Below are positions 54,000-63,974 of a DNA stretch of 64,000 nucleotides, in pieces. The stretch is taken from assembly GCF_020907985.1 (NCBI RefSeq), contig NZ_JAJJPA010000011.1, forward strand, positions 1 through 64,000. Reading direction: 5' to 3'. This DNA comes from Kitasatospora humi. GTDB taxonomy: Bacteria > Actinomycetota > Actinomycetes > Streptomycetales > Streptomycetaceae. The position numbers and the translations under genes were made by a program. The notes under the pieces are model-generated. The model did no database searches, was not told the origin of the DNA, and saw only the letters and a program-made list of their open reading frames with translations. Every line of letters starts with the position of its first letter. The first letter of the stretch is position 1.

Positions 54000-54080
54000 G
54001 GTGACGCGCTTCGCCTTGACACCCACCGGCCGGTGACGAGCTTCGCCTTGGCACCCACCGGACGGTGACGCGCTTGGCGG
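54000..54080. repeat. 32-bp tandem repeat, 2.5 copies
   Basis: Units start at 54000, 54032 and 54064, each beginning GGTGACG and running through a CTTCGCCTTG-like core to CACCCACCGG. The copies differ at a few bases. The array lies between two converging genes and merges into the terminator hairpin. Confidence 0.75.
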
Positions 54081-54111
54081 CTGTCGGCCGACGGCCGGCC
54101 CGCCAAGCGCG
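54069..54111. terminator. Bidirectional terminator between converging genes
   Basis: CGCGCTTGGCGG (54069-54080) pairs perfectly with 54100-54111; the 19-nt loop holds another small palindrome GTCGGCCGAC. It serves the enoyl-CoA hydratase gene from the left and abuts the stop of the acetyltransferase gene from the right. Confidence 0.65.
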
Positions 54112-54113
54112 CG

Positions 54114-54767
54114 TCAGGATCCGCCCGCCGTGAGCAGCACCTCGGCGCCCACCGGCTGGTACCCCGCCGCCTGGAACGCCCGGACGCTCTTCGCGTTGCC
54201 CGGTGCCTGCTGCGCCCACACCACGTCGCCCGCCGGCACCAGGTGCCGCGCACTCACCGCCAGCGCCCGCCCGATCCCGCGCCCCTGCGCAGCCGGGTCC
54301 ACCTCGATGGCCGCCTCCCACCTCCCGGCCACCCCGCGCCCGAGCACCAGCAGCCCACTGCCCGGCGCCTCCCAGGCCCGCACTCCATCGCGGAACCGCA
54401 GCGCCCGAACCACCCGGGGGTGCTCCCGGTCCGCGATCTCCACCAGCGGCAACGGGGGCTCGCCGGGCAGTCGCCGAGCCACGGTCAGCAGGTCCGTGTT
54501 GCCGATCCGCCGTCCGGTCCGCTCCGCGAGCGCCACCAGGAAGTGCGGCGACAGCGGCGCGGCCAGCCGGTCGTCCGACGCACCCTCGATGGCCTTGCGG
54601 ACCCATGCCGGGTCCTCGTCGGTGAACACCACGGCGTGCGCGCACAGCGCCAGCACGCCGGTCTCCCGTTCGCCGGGCTGCGGCACCACGGTGATGCCGC
54701 CGTCGGAGGGTGGGAACTCGCCGCGTGCGGCGGCATCCAGGATCAGGGCCAGGGTCCGTTCGGTCAT
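54114..54767 (-). CDS. GNAT-family N-acetyltransferase
   Basis: 217 residues. The C-terminal half holds the acetyl-CoA-binding motif DPAAQGRGIGRALAVSA (about residues 161-177) and VWAQQAPGNAKSVRAFQAAG, typical of GNAT enzymes. The N-terminal ~110 residues resemble actinomycete proteins that gauge an unknown substrate. I used the ATG at 54767; the GTG three codons earlier is possible. Substrate unknown. Confidence 0.82.
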   Translation of the reverse strand: MTERTLALILDAAARGEFPPSDGGITVVPQPGERETGVLALCAHAVVFTDEDPAWVRKAIEGASDDRLAAPLSPHFLVALAERTGRRIGNTDLLTVARRLPGEPPLPLVEIADREHPRVVRALRFRDGVRAWEAPGSGLLVLGRGVAGRWEAAIEVDPAAQGRGIGRALAVSARHLVPAGDVVWAQQAPGNAKSVRAFQAAGYQPVGAEVLLTAGGS

Positions 54768-54992
54768 GATCGGCACCCTATGGGCCCGTCCCGGTGGGCT
54801 GTCGGCGAGCCCGGTGCGTCGCCCCCCTTCCGGTGCGCTGCCGGCGTGCCCGGCGCGCTCCCCTGCGCCCGGTGGTCGTCAGGGACCGGCCCCCGCGAAC
54901 GCGGCCGGCGCCTCCACCCGCCCATCAGGCGGACGGAGGCGCCGGGCGGCGTCTCACCGTGTCAACGGCTCATCACATGGTGAAACGGCTCA

Positions 54993-55604
54993 TCACATGT
55001 TGAACAGGTGCTCGAACATCGAGCCCATGCCGAAGGAGCCGAGGTTGGCGTCGCGGCCGGCGTTGATGATGTCGTTGCCGGCGACCTGGTTGCGGTCACC
55101 GACGATGACGGTGCCCGCGTTGCCGCCGCGGTCACGGTCACGGTCGCGGTCACGGTCACGGTCGCGGTCGCCCCGGCCGAAGTCCTCGGTGCGCCCGTTC
55201 TCGTCCTCCTGGCCCTCCTGGCCGTGGTGGTGGCCGTGGTGACCGTGGTGGCCGTGGTGGCGGCCGTGGTGCCGGTCGCACTTGTCCTCGTCCCGGCTGT
55301 GCTCGCGCTCGCGCTCGTGCTCGTGCCGGCCGCACCGGTCACGGTCCCGGTCCCGGTCACGGTCCCGGTCGCGGTCCCGGTCGCGGTCCCGGCCTCGGCC
55401 CTCGTCGAGGAAACCGTCGAAGGTGCCGAGGTTGACGTCGCAGCCCGCGTTGATGATGTCGTGGCCGGCGACCTGGTTGTCGTCACCGACGATCACGGTG
55501 CCGTGGTTGCCGCCGGAGAACGACTGGGCTGAGGCGACGGTAGGCACGGAGGCGATGCCTGCGGCGGCGGCCAGAACCAGTGCCCACTTGATCCGCTGGT
55601 GCAT
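54993..55604 (-). CDS. Secreted repeat protein: twin GTVIVGD modules around Asp-Arg/His-rich tracts
   Basis: 203 residues. Signal peptide 1-26 (cleavage after VASA). Module A (about residues 35-62) and module B (about 164-191) share GTVIVGDxNQVAG then DIINAGxDxNLGxF, separated by about 100 residues of extreme composition: (DR)n, HEREREH, HHGHHGHHGHHHG, and (DR)n again. The modules recall short beta-forming secreted proteins such as chaplins but are not chaplins; the middle could bind metal or polyanions. GGAGAA stands before the ATG. The DNA in the DR tracts is a near-perfect hexamer repeat, prone to length change. No close family known to me. Confidence 0.7.
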   Translation of the reverse strand: MHQRIKWALVLAAAAGIASVPTVASAQSFSGGNHGTVIVGDDNQVAGHDIINAGCDVNLGTFDGFLDEGRGRDRDRDRDRDRDRDRDRDRCGRHEHEREREHSRDEDKCDRHHGRHHGHHGHHGHHHGQEGQEDENGRTEDFGRGDRDRDRDRDRDRDRGGNAGTVIVGDRNQVAGNDIINAGRDANLGSFGMGSMFEHLFNM

Positions 55605-55996
55605 GAGTGTTTTCTCCAATCTGGTGGGGGAAACGTGACTCCAGTAGGGCATCGGGCCAGCGCGGTGCGCATGCGGAGCGATCGGGATCTTCCGCCAGTC
55701 GGCGGTGCTCGGGGCAGGGCGTGGAATGCCGGCGAACCAAGCACGGAGCGTGCTCCAGGGGCGACTCGCCGTAGTCGTCAAATGTCGCCCGTGCGGGTGA
55801 GGACCGGTATGGCGCCATGGTCGGCCGGAGCCGCTCGGGCACCATCGTGAAGCCGAGCTGTGGCGGCCGTTAAGAATTCCTCGATGGACCGCACCCCCTC
55901 CCACCAGGCAGATTGCTGTCGGGCCCGGCGCGGAATGGCGCCGCGACCGGGCCCCTGACCCTCTCCCGTTCCGCCGCCCAGTCAGGAGCCGCAGCT
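55605..55996. promoter_or_regulatory. Divergent control region of the repeat-protein and tdh genes
   Basis: 392 bp without a convincing gene. Both flanking genes start here. I saw no clear operator; AT-richer words lie near 55870 (GTTAAGAATTCC). Confidence 0.4.
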
Positions 55997-57028
55997 GTGA
56001 AGGCACTCGTCAAGAAGCACGCCGAGCCCGGACTGTGGCTGACCGAGGTCCCCGAGCCGACGATCGGCCCCGATGAGGTGCTGATCAAGGTGCTGCGGAC
56101 CGGCATCTGCGGGACCGACCTGCACATCCGCAAGTGGGACGGCTGGGCGCAGCAGACCATCAGAACGCCGATGACGATCGGCCACGAGTTCGTCGGTGAG
56201 GTCGTCCGGACCGGCTCGGCGGTCGCCGAGGTCACCGTGGGCGACCTGGTCAGCGGCGAGGGTCACCTGGTCTGCGGCAAGTGCCGCAACTGCTTGGCCG
56301 GCCGCCGCCACCTGTGCCGCAACACCGTCGGTCTGGGCGTCAACCGGGACGGTGCGTTCGCCGAGTACGTCTCGCTGCCGGCCTCCAACGTCTGGGTGCA
56401 CCGGGTGCCGGTCGACCTGGACGTGGCCGCGATCTTCGACCCGTTCGGCAACGCCGTGCACACCGCGCTCTCCTTCCCGCTGGTCGGCGAGGACGTGCTG
56501 GTCACCGGCGCCGGCCCGATCGGCATCATGGCGGCGGCGGTCGCCAAGCACGCCGGTGCCCGGCACGTCATGATCACCGACGTCAGCCAGTACCGCCTGG
56601 ACCTGGCCCGCAAGGTCGGCGTCTCGCTGGCCCTGGACGTCTCCGAGCACTCCATCGAAGAGGGCCAGCAGAAGCTCGGCCTGCGCGAGGGGTTCGACGT
56701 CGGCCTGGAGATGTCCGGCCGCCCCGAGGCGCTGCGCTCGATGATCGACAACCTCACGCACGGCGGCAAGATCGCGATGCTCGGCCTGCCTGCCGAGGAG
56801 TTCGCGATCGATTGGGCCAAGGTGGTCACCTCGATGATCACCATCAAGGGCATCTACGGCCGCGAGATGTTCGAGACCTGGTACGCGATGTCGGTGCTGC
56901 TGGAGGGCGGCCTCGACCTGTCCCCGGTGATCACCGGCCGCTACCCGGCCGGGGAGTTCGAGGCCGCGTTCGACGAGGCGGCCGGTGGCCACTGCGGCAA
57001 GATCATCCTCGACTGGTCGAACGTCTGA
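55997..57028 (+). CDS. tdh: L-threonine 3-dehydrogenase
   Basis: 343 residues, zinc-dependent medium-chain dehydrogenase. It oxidises threonine to 2-amino-3-ketobutyrate with NAD+. Catalytic zinc ligands lie in [14 protein letters not shown] and GHEFVGEVV, the structural zinc site is [15 protein letters not shown], and the NAD-binding turn is [10 protein letters not shown]. The GTG at 55997 follows CAGGAG. The next gene, 57 bp downstream, encodes the enzyme that cleaves the product, so the pair forms the standard threonine-to-glycine route. Confidence 0.95.
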   Translation: MKALVKKHAEPGLWLTEVPEPTIGPDEVLIKVLRTGICGTDLHIRKWDGWAQQTIRTPMTIGHEFVGEVVRTGSAVAEVTVGDLVSGEGHLVCGKCRNCLAGRRHLCRNTVGLGVNRDGAFAEYVSLPASNVWVHRVPVDLDVAAIFDPFGNAVHTALSFPLVGEDVLVTGAGPIGIMAAAVAKHAGARHVMITDVSQYRLDLARKVGVSLALDVSEHSIEEGQQKLGLREGFDVGLEMSGRPEALRSMIDNLTHGGKIAMLGLPAEEFAIDWAKVVTSMITIKGIYGREMFETWYAMSVLLEGGLDLSPVITGRYPAGEFEAAFDEAAGGHCGKIILDWSNV

Positions 57029-57085
57029 CCCGCCTGCCCCGACTGCTGCCCCAACTGCCGCTCCAGGTACCGCTTTAGGAGAGCT

Positions 57086-58279
<1,194 letters not shown>

Positions 58280-58405
58280 GGCCTCAGCAGCTGTTGGTCT
58301 CCGTCCCGCAGCCGCGGTGGCGGGCTGCGCCTGGTCCCCGGGGACCGTACCCGGGTCAATGCCCGAGCCGAGTACGGTCCCTGCGGACGCTGTCAAGTGT
58401 GCCGT

Positions 58406-58434
58406 CAGAACTGATCAGAACTCCTGGCAGAATT
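58406..58434 (+). promoter_or_regulatory. Three CAGAAYT repeats at the LysR promoter
   Basis: CAGAACT at 58406 and 58416 and CAGAATT at 58428, spaced 10 and 12 bp, end 5 bp before the LysR GTG. The last one resembles a -10 box, so the message may be leaderless. The repeats are a likely binding site for autoregulation. Confidence 0.45.
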
Positions 58435-58439
58435 GTCGG

Positions 58440-59351
58440 GTGATTGACGCCAGACGCCTGCGGACACTGCGTGCCGTGGCGGACCACCGAACGGTGACCG
58501 CCGCGGCCGCCGCGCTCTACCTCACCCCGTCCGCGGTCTCCCAGCAACTGGCCGCGCTGGAGCAGGAGACCGGGCACGCGCTGCTGGCCCGGGACGGGCG
58601 CGGAGTCCGACTGACGGCGGCCGGCGAGATCCTGGTGGGCCACGCGGACGCCGTGCTGGCCCAGTTGGAGCGCGCCGAGGCCGACCTGGCCGCCTATGCG
58701 GCGGGCGCCCAGGGCGAGGTCACGGTCGCCTCCTTCGCCACCGGCATCAGCATGGTGCTGGCTCCGGCGATCGCCGCCCTGACGGACACCGCCCCGGGAG
58801 TCAGGCTCAAGGTGCTGGACGCTGAGGGGGACGCCAGCCTGCCGATGCTGCTGGACGGGCAGGCCGACCTCGCGGTGGCCGTCGAGTACCGGGGTGCGCC
58901 ACGCGCCGACGACCAACGGCTGGCCCGGTTCCCGCTCTACGCCGAGCCGTTCGAGGCCGTGCTGGCGCTGGACCACCGGCTGGCCGCCGGAACGGGGTCG
59001 ATACCGATGGCCGAGCTGGCCGCCGAGCCCTGGATCGGCCCCTACCCTGGCAACCCCTGCCATGACGTGGTGCTGCTGGCCTGCGAGCACGCCGGTTTCG
59101 CGCCCCGGCTGGTGCACTCCTCCGACGACTTCCGTGCGGTGATCGCGCTCGCCTCGGCCGGCGCCGGGGTGGCGCTGGTGCCGCGTTCGGCACTGCGCGG
59201 GGTCGAGCTCGACCACGTGGCCGTCCGTGCCGTCGACAGCGCGCTGGCCACCCGCAAGGTCTTCGCCGCCGTCCGTGGCGGCGCGGAAAGGCACCCGCTG
59301 ATCCGACCGGTGCTGCGGGCGCTGGAGACCGTGGCAGCCGGGCTGGGCTGA
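58440..59351 (+). CDS. LysR-family transcription regulator
   Basis: 303 residues. N-terminal winged helix (about residues 3-62: TVTAAAAALYLTPSAVSQQL, then EQETGHALLARDGRGVRLT) and a periplasmic-binding-like effector domain (about 90-295). It reads in the same direction as tdh-kbl, 160 bp downstream, and may control that operon or the downstream region. Effector unknown. GTG start with no ribosome site, consistent with a leaderless message. Confidence 0.9.
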   Translation: MIDARRLRTLRAVADHRTVTAAAAALYLTPSAVSQQLAALEQETGHALLARDGRGVRLTAAGEILVGHADAVLAQLERAEADLAAYAAGAQGEVTVASFATGISMVLAPAIAALTDTAPGVRLKVLDAEGDASLPMLLDGQADLAVAVEYRGAPRADDQRLARFPLYAEPFEAVLALDHRLAAGTGSIPMAELAAEPWIGPYPGNPCHDVVLLACEHAGFAPRLVHSSDDFRAVIALASAGAGVALVPRSALRGVELDHVAVRAVDSALATRKVFAAVRGGAERHPLIRPVLRALETVAAGLG

Positions 59352-59544
59352 GCCGGGCGTCCGCGATCGCAACGTTCCTGACGGTTCCTCAGGCGATGCG
59401 GTCCAGTACGGCCAAGTCGTCGGCACTGAGTGGTCGAGCCTGGAAGTCCCTTGGGGGGTTGACGTCGGAGTCTGCTAGGCACAGGCCCCGACGCCTCGCG
59501 CGCAAGCCTGCCCGGCAGTGAAACCACGACGATGTTGGCACCTG

Positions 59545-60423
59545 TCACCTGGAGTTGGCCTTGGTCTGCCCCGGATGGAGCAGGCCGAGGATAGGTGCCC
59601 AGGCTTCTTCGCCGAGCAGGGCGTCGCTGCGGGCCGTCCCTCCGTATGCGAATGTCTTGGAGGGTGCGGCGGGGCCTTCACCTGGGAAGCGCGGCCGGTG
59701 TCCAGCGTCGTCGCGGGTCACCAGGTGGACCGGGGCGTCGACTGCTCGGCGACGCGCGGCCAGCTGCTCGGCATACCTCAGGGAAGGCCACATCGTGTCG
59801 TCGCCGCCGGCGACAAGCAGGATGTCGGCGGACGCCTTCTCCACCGGGATCGCGGCGCCGTCCAGGCGCCGGGCGTGGGTCCGCTCGCTGAGTTCGTACC
59901 AGCCGCGGATCGCCACCGGACCGTCGCCTCGCTCCACGGGCTGCCAGGAGTCGCCGTCCATCGGGATGAAGGGCAGCGGCTGCCCCCGCCAGGTCCACGA
60001 AGACCTATAGGGCCGGTCCCGCCCGTCGAGCCCCGGCCCCACGTTGCACCAGACCAGCGACGTCGGAGAGATGGCCACCACCGCATTGACGCGCGGCTCG
60101 TAGACCGCGGTGAGCAGCGCGGCCTCGGCGCCCTTGGACCAGCCGAGGATGCCGACGCGCTCCGCTCCACGAGATTGCAGCAGGTCGACGGCCGCAATGA
60201 ACGTCTCCAGCGGTACCTCGCAGATCCCCGCCGGTTGCCCCGGTCCGCCGAACCAGCGTATGGCCAGAGCGAGGAGACCCTGTTCGGCGAGAAGCCTCGC
60301 TCGTTGGCGGTCCACCCGGCCGCTCGACCCGGCCAGTACGACGACGCCCGTGCCGTTGCCCACGGCCGGCTCCATCAAGACTGCTTCCCAGGGGGTCCTC
60401 AGCTCGTGTTCGACGATGATCAC
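59545..60423 (-). CDS. Acyl-CoA thioester hydrolase/BAAT-C-like alpha/beta hydrolase
   Basis: 292 residues. The C-terminal domain of the bile-acid-CoA:amino-acid N-acyltransferase family: GVVVLAGSSGRVD, LALAIRWFGGPGQP, nucleophile Ser in GILGWSKGAEAAL, Asp in GGDDTMWPS and His in DDAGHRPRFPG. Bacterial members are probably acyl or peptide hydrolases. I prefer the GTG at 60423, behind GAGAGGAGA, to the ATGs at 60471-60474 that lack a ribosome site. Confidence 0.82.
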   Translation of the reverse strand: MIIVEHELRTPWEAVLMEPAVGNGTGVVVLAGSSGRVDRQRARLLAEQGLLALAIRWFGGPGQPAGICEVPLETFIAAVDLLQSRGAERVGILGWSKGAEAALLTAVYEPRVNAVVAISPTSLVWCNVGPGLDGRDRPYRSSWTWRGQPLPFIPMDGDSWQPVERGDGPVAIRGWYELSERTHARRLDGAAIPVEKASADILLVAGGDDTMWPSLRYAEQLAARRRAVDAPVHLVTRDDAGHRPRFPGEGPAAPSKTFAYGGTARSDALLGEEAWAPILGLLHPGQTKANSR

Positions 60424-60723
60424 GGTGTCTCCTCTCGGCACGGAATCCACTTGAAGTGACGCTATCGACATCATTCAGCGCCTCCGTGACATGGTCGATT
60501 TCCGTGGGACGGTCGAGGTGAGGGAGAGACGGGCCTGGATGGACGCGGTGGTAATCGCGCCGTCCGCGTCGCGTTCGGAGCGTACGGGGGCTGTGTGGCG
60601 TCGCACGATTGGCCTATTTCTGAGCGTGAACACCTCATAAAACGCGGGTAGGTCCCCTTCCATCGGGACAAGGATCTGAGGCAGCGTCAACCAGACACCG
60701 ATCCACCGATCCGGAGGAGTCCC
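60424..60723. promoter_or_regulatory. Divergent control region, 300 bp
   Basis: Between the hydrolase gene and the M1 peptidase gene. No gene supported. AT-richer patches near 60600-60640 (GGCCTATTTCTGAG, CTCATAAAACG) may mark the promoters. Confidence 0.35.
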
Positions 60724-62202
60724 GTGCGCAAGAAGCTGCTCGTCTCGGCCGCCGCGGCGGCCACCCTGCTGCTGGCCGTCCCGGCCTCCGCCGCCACCCC
60801 GACACCCGGGGCGCCCGGGGCCGGCGACCCGTACTACCCGACCTACGGGGACGGCGGCTACCGGGTGTCGCACTACGACCTGCGGCTGAAGTACCAGCCC
60901 GCCACCGACCAGTTGGAGGGAACGGCGACGCTGCTGGCCACCGCGACCCAGGACCTGTCCAGCTTCGACCTGGACTTCGCGCTGAACGTCAGCTCGGTGC
61001 TGGTCAACGGTCATCCGGCGAAGTTCGCGGTGACCGGAGTGCAGAAGCTGCAGGTCACCCCCAGTGCGCCACTGGCCGACGGCAGCCAGGCGACCATCGT
61101 GGTGCGGTACTCCGGAGTGCCGTCCACGGTCTCCACCTACGGCTTCGACGCCTGGCAGCGCACGCCGGACGGAGCCGTGATCGCCGACGAGCCGGAGGCC
61201 GCCTGGTGGTGGTTCCCCAGCAATGACCACCCGTCGGACAAGGCCACCTTCGACGTCTCCGTGCTGGTTCCCGACGGCACCCAGGCGATCAGCAACGGCG
61301 TGCTGACCTCGACGAGTTCGCAGCTCGGCTGGACCCGCTACAACTGGCGCGAGAACAAGCCGCAGGCGACCTACCTGGCGACCCTGGCGATCGGCAAGTT
61401 CGACATCACCACCGGAACCAGCCCGAGCGGCATTCCGGTCATCAACGCCTACAGCCCGGACCTCGGCGACAACGAGGACGCGGCGCGCGCCAGCGTCGAG
61501 CGCACCGGCGAGCTGGTCGACTGGCTGAGCGGGTACTTCGGCCCGTACCCGTTCAGCACGGTCGGCGGCTACGTGCCCAACGTGCCCACCCACTACGCCC
61601 TGGAGACCCAGACCCGGGTGTTCTACAGCCCCCGGCAGTTCGCCAACGGTGCCAACCCGTCAGTGGTCGTCCACGAGTTGACCCACCAGTGGTACGGCGA
61701 CAGCGTCTCGCTCGAACGTTGGAGCGACATCTGGCTCAACGAGGGCTTCGCCACCTACGCCCAGTGGCTCTGGTCGGAGCACGAGGACGAAGGCACCACC
61801 CAGCAACTCGCCGACTACGTCTACAGCTCGCACCCGGCGGACGACCCGTTCTGGACCGTGAAGCCAGGCGACCCGGGCGCGGCCGACCAGTTCGCCGACG
61901 CGGTCTACGACCGGGGCGCGCTGGCCATCCAGGTGCTGCGCAACACCATCGGTGACGACGCCTTCTTCAAGCTGCTCAAGGCCTGGCCCACCGAACACCG
62001 TTACGGCAACGGGACGATCGCCGAGTTCCAGGCACTGGCCGAGCGGATCTCCGGCAAGCAGCTCGGCGATCTGTTCCAGACCTGGCTCTACACCGCGGGC
62101 AAGCCGGCCCAGCCGAGTGCCGGGCAGGCGCGCCTGGCCACCGGCGCGCCGGTGGCCCAGCCCCGCTCGTGGGCGCAGATCAAGGCGGCCCAGCAGCACT
62201 GA
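60724..62202 (+). CDS. Secreted M1-family metallo-aminopeptidase
   Basis: 492 residues. Signal peptide at about 1-24 (MRKKLL, hydrophobic core, VPASA). The zinc site is H317-E318-L-T-H321 with distal Glu340 in WLNEGFATY, the gluzincin pattern of M1 peptidases. YALETQTRV stands where the substrate-binding GAMEN-like strand is expected. Length fits the short secreted streptomycete M1 enzymes without the long C-terminal domain. GTG start behind GGAGGAG. It should remove N-terminal residues from peptides outside the cell. A strong terminator follows. Confidence 0.93.
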   Translation: MRKKLLVSAAAAATLLLAVPASAATPTPGAPGAGDPYYPTYGDGGYRVSHYDLRLKYQPATDQLEGTATLLATATQDLSSFDLDFALNVSSVLVNGHPAKFAVTGVQKLQVTPSAPLADGSQATIVVRYSGVPSTVSTYGFDAWQRTPDGAVIADEPEAAWWWFPSNDHPSDKATFDVSVLVPDGTQAISNGVLTSTSSQLGWTRYNWRENKPQATYLATLAIGKFDITTGTSPSGIPVINAYSPDLGDNEDAARASVERTGELVDWLSGYFGPYPFSTVGGYVPNVPTHYALETQTRVFYSPRQFANGANPSVVVHELTHQWYGDSVSLERWSDIWLNEGFATYAQWLWSEHEDEGTTQQLADYVYSSHPADDPFWTVKPGDPGAADQFADAVYDRGALAIQVLRNTIGDDAFFKLLKAWPTEHRYGNGTIAEFQALAERISGKQLGDLFQTWLYTAGKPAQPSAGQARLATGAPVAQPRSWAQIKAAQQH

Positions 62203-62213
62203 CCAGTGTTGAC

Positions 62214-62257
62214 CCGCCGGGCGGCCGCGAGCTCACCAACTCTCGGCCGCCCGGCGG
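62214..62257. terminator. Terminator between converging genes
   Basis: CCGCCGGGCGGCCG (62214-62227) pairs perfectly with 62244-62257, a 14-bp stem and 16-nt loop, 12 bp past the M1 peptidase stop and covering the end of the opposite-strand gene. Confidence 0.8.
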
Positions 62258-62677
62258 AGTTCGACCCGGTCCGGGGCGCCGTACGCCTGGGCGAACGCCG
62301 CGCGCACCGCGAGGCGTCCGGCATGGTGGAACGCCCCGGCGTGCGAGTCGACGTCATGCATGCGAGTCGACGTCATGCACCACGATCCGTTGCAGCACGG
62401 CGGCCACCGCCACCACCAAGCCGCCGCCACCCGCCGACTCGGCCAACTCCTCCCGCATTCCGGAGGCCAGGGCGGCGTGGTAGGCGGCCGGCTCGGGCGG
62501 CCCGGGATCGTTGACCACGGTGGCCCCGGGGTCGATCTCGAAGACGAAGCCGTCCTCCCAGGGCTCGAAGTCCACCGTGACGTCCGCGAAGTCGGACGGG
62601 CAGCCGGCCTGGTGCACGAAGCGGGCCCGCACCCCCCGGATCGGCCGGGGTGGAAAGGTGTGCGGTGCGGCGTTCAC
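62233..62677 (-). pseudogene. EF-G domain IV-like protein gene, frameshifted by a 19-bp duplication
   Basis: The frame from GTG 62677 codes for PIRGVRARFVHQAGCPSDFA, then DVTVDFEPWEDGFVFEI, and stops early at 62354 after VHDVDSHA. Directly beyond, another frame continues the same protein: HDVDSHAGAFHHAGRLAVRA to ELRRAAESW and a stop at 62233. The break coincides with a perfect 19-bp tandem duplication (62342-62379); deleting one copy restores a 141-residue protein. It resembles the ribosomal-protein-S5-fold domain IV of elongation factor G, found as a small stand-alone protein in actinomycetes. Its start overlaps the stop of the gene before it. Confidence 0.7.
62342..62379. repeat. Perfect 19-bp tandem duplication
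   Basis: TGCGAGTCGACGTCATGCA occurs at 62342-62360 and again at 62361-62379 without a mismatch. Nineteen is not a multiple of three, so it shifts the reading frame of the gene it lies in. Confidence 0.95.
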
Positions 62678-62847
62678 GGCCGGCGGTCGAGCAGGGCGGT
62701 GGCCAACTCGCGCAGGGTGTCGGCGAGTCGCCGGCTCCCGCCCTGCTTCAGCAGGCGCAGCACGGGATCGCCGTGCATGGCGCTGAGCAGCATGACCGGC
62801 CACGTGCTGCTGCGCACCGAGGCGACCGGGGTCACTGCCGTCGACAC
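62674..62847 (-). CDS. Small hypothetical protein, 57 aa
   Basis: GTG at 62847, TGA overlapping the next gene's GTG by four bases. The protein reads VSTAVTPVASVRSSTWPVML followed by LSAMHGDPVLRLLKQGGSRR and a helical end. Codon bias is coding-like. No domain recognised; the overlap suggests it was translationally coupled to the broken EF-G-like gene. Confidence 0.5.
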   Translation of the reverse strand: MSTAVTPVASVRSSTWPVMLLSAMHGDPVLRLLKQGGSRRLADTLRELATALLDRRP

Positions 62848-62859
62848 CGCGTTCCGCCA

Positions 62860-62907
62860 GGGTGAGGAGTCAGCCGGCTACTTCGCCGGCCGGCTGACTC
62901 CTCACCC
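62860..62907 (-). terminator. Strong 19-bp perfect hairpin
   Basis: GGGTGAGGAGTCAGCCGGC (62860-62878) pairs without mismatch with 62889-62907 around a 10-nt loop. It lies between the lipoprotein gene and the 57-aa gene, both leftward, so it probably ends the lipoprotein transcript. The 118 bp between hairpin and lipoprotein gene hold nothing I can support. Confidence 0.7.
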
Positions 62908-63025
62908 ACGCCACCGGGAACTACCCGTGGCGCGGGTGGGAGGCAGCCGTGTTCGGGCATGCTGCACAGAACGCGCGGAGGCGCTCCAGGAACGAGTGGC
63001 GCGAGCCGCCCAGGAGGCCGGCCTA

Positions 63026-63595
63026 TCAGGCGCTCGGGCTGTCCGTCGCCCCCGCCGAAGGCGCGCCGGACGGGCGGGCCGGCAGCAGCGGGGCACAGGT
63101 CTTGTAGGCGGCGGCGGTGTTGGGGTCCGCGGTGTTGAGCGCCCGCAGGCCGCCGCTGCTCGGCAGCGTCACGCCGTGGTCCTTGAGGCAGCTCGTGAAG
63201 GCCTGCATCGCCGAGCTGTTGAGGCCGCCGCCGTTGCCGCGCCCGCCACCGCCGCCCTGCGGGCGCAGCGAGGCGCAGGCCTGCATCGCGGCCTGCCGGG
63301 CCGGGTCGGGCGAGCCGCCGCCCCACGGGCCGCCGCCGCCCGGGGCGCCACTCGGGTGGCCACTCGGACGTCCGCTCGGGCGGCCGGTGGGCAGCGTCAC
63401 GCCGTGGTCCTTGAGGCAGGCCGTGTAGGCGGCGCGCGCGGCCGAGCCGCTGTCGGAGGCCCCGGCGGACGGCGAGCTGGAGGCCGACGCGGCGCCGGCG
63501 TTGGAGCTGCCGGCGCTGGAGGAGCAGCCGGTGAGCAGTAGGCCGGCAGCGAGCAGTGCGGCGGCCCCGACGGTGCGGATGGTGGTCCGGGACAA
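63026..63595 (-). CDS. Secreted lipoprotein with twin CLKDHGVTLP motifs
   Basis: 189 residues. Signal sequence with lipobox LLTGC (Cys near residue 24), then a Ser/Ala/Gly linker, then two similar units: AAYTACLKDHGVTLPTG (about residues 55-71) and QAFTSCLKDHGVTLPSS (about 131-147), each followed by a further Cys (ACASL, KTCAPL). Between them is a Gly/Pro-rich tract. The start is TTG at 63595, decided by AGGAGG eight bases upstream. Lipid-anchored on the outer face of the membrane; the paired Cys units may form disulfides or bind metal. Function unknown. Confidence 0.75.
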   Translation of the reverse strand: MSRTTIRTVGAAALLAAGLLLTGCSSSAGSSNAGAASASSSPSAGASDSGSAARAAYTACLKDHGVTLPTGRPSGRPSGHPSGAPGGGGPWGGGSPDPARQAAMQACASLRPQGGGGGRGNGGGLNSSAMQAFTSCLKDHGVTLPSSGGLRALNTADPNTAAAYKTCAPLLPARPSGAPSAGATDSPSA

Positions 63596-63662
63596 GGCCG
63601 GTGCCTCCTGGTCTTCGGTGAGCGGTTTCGGTGTGGTGCTTCGGTTCGGTGCGTCGGTTCGG

Positions 63663-63716
63663 TGCTTCGGCCGGGTTGCTTCGGCGTGGTGCTTCGGCCG
63701 GGTTGCCTTGGCATGG
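63663..63716. repeat. 27-bp tandem repeat, two copies plus a part
   Basis: Units at 63663-63689 and 63690-63716 begin TGCTTCGGCCGGGTTGC and differ at three or four bases; a third start follows at 63717. Confidence 0.75.
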
Positions 63717-63974
63717 TGCTTCGGCGGTGCGGAGGAGCCCGTGCCGCCGGCGCGGCGGGTGGGAGCACCGACGACGTCACCGACTGTCGCGCACGGTGGT
63801 TTGGAAACCCTGGGCCCGACTGGGAGTTCCCGCTGCGGAGCTGGCAGATGGACGGCTTCGGCTGTCCGATATCCATCGATCTGCTGAGGTATCGCCCGGA
63901 TTGGGTCGCAGCCGACTCCCAGATACTTCCGAGTGCGGCAAAAGACGCGCTTTGCCTCGTGGGGTTATATCGCT

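Noticed and set aside
53941..54116. 32-bp repeats considered as a CRISPR array
   Set aside because: The units abut directly with no unique spacers and only 2.5 copies; they are a tandem repeat.
55605..56006. Upstream extension of the Asp-Arg repeat protein by 134 residues
   Set aside because: The ATG at 55604 has a ribosome site and begins a textbook signal peptide; the upstream residues are non-coding in character.
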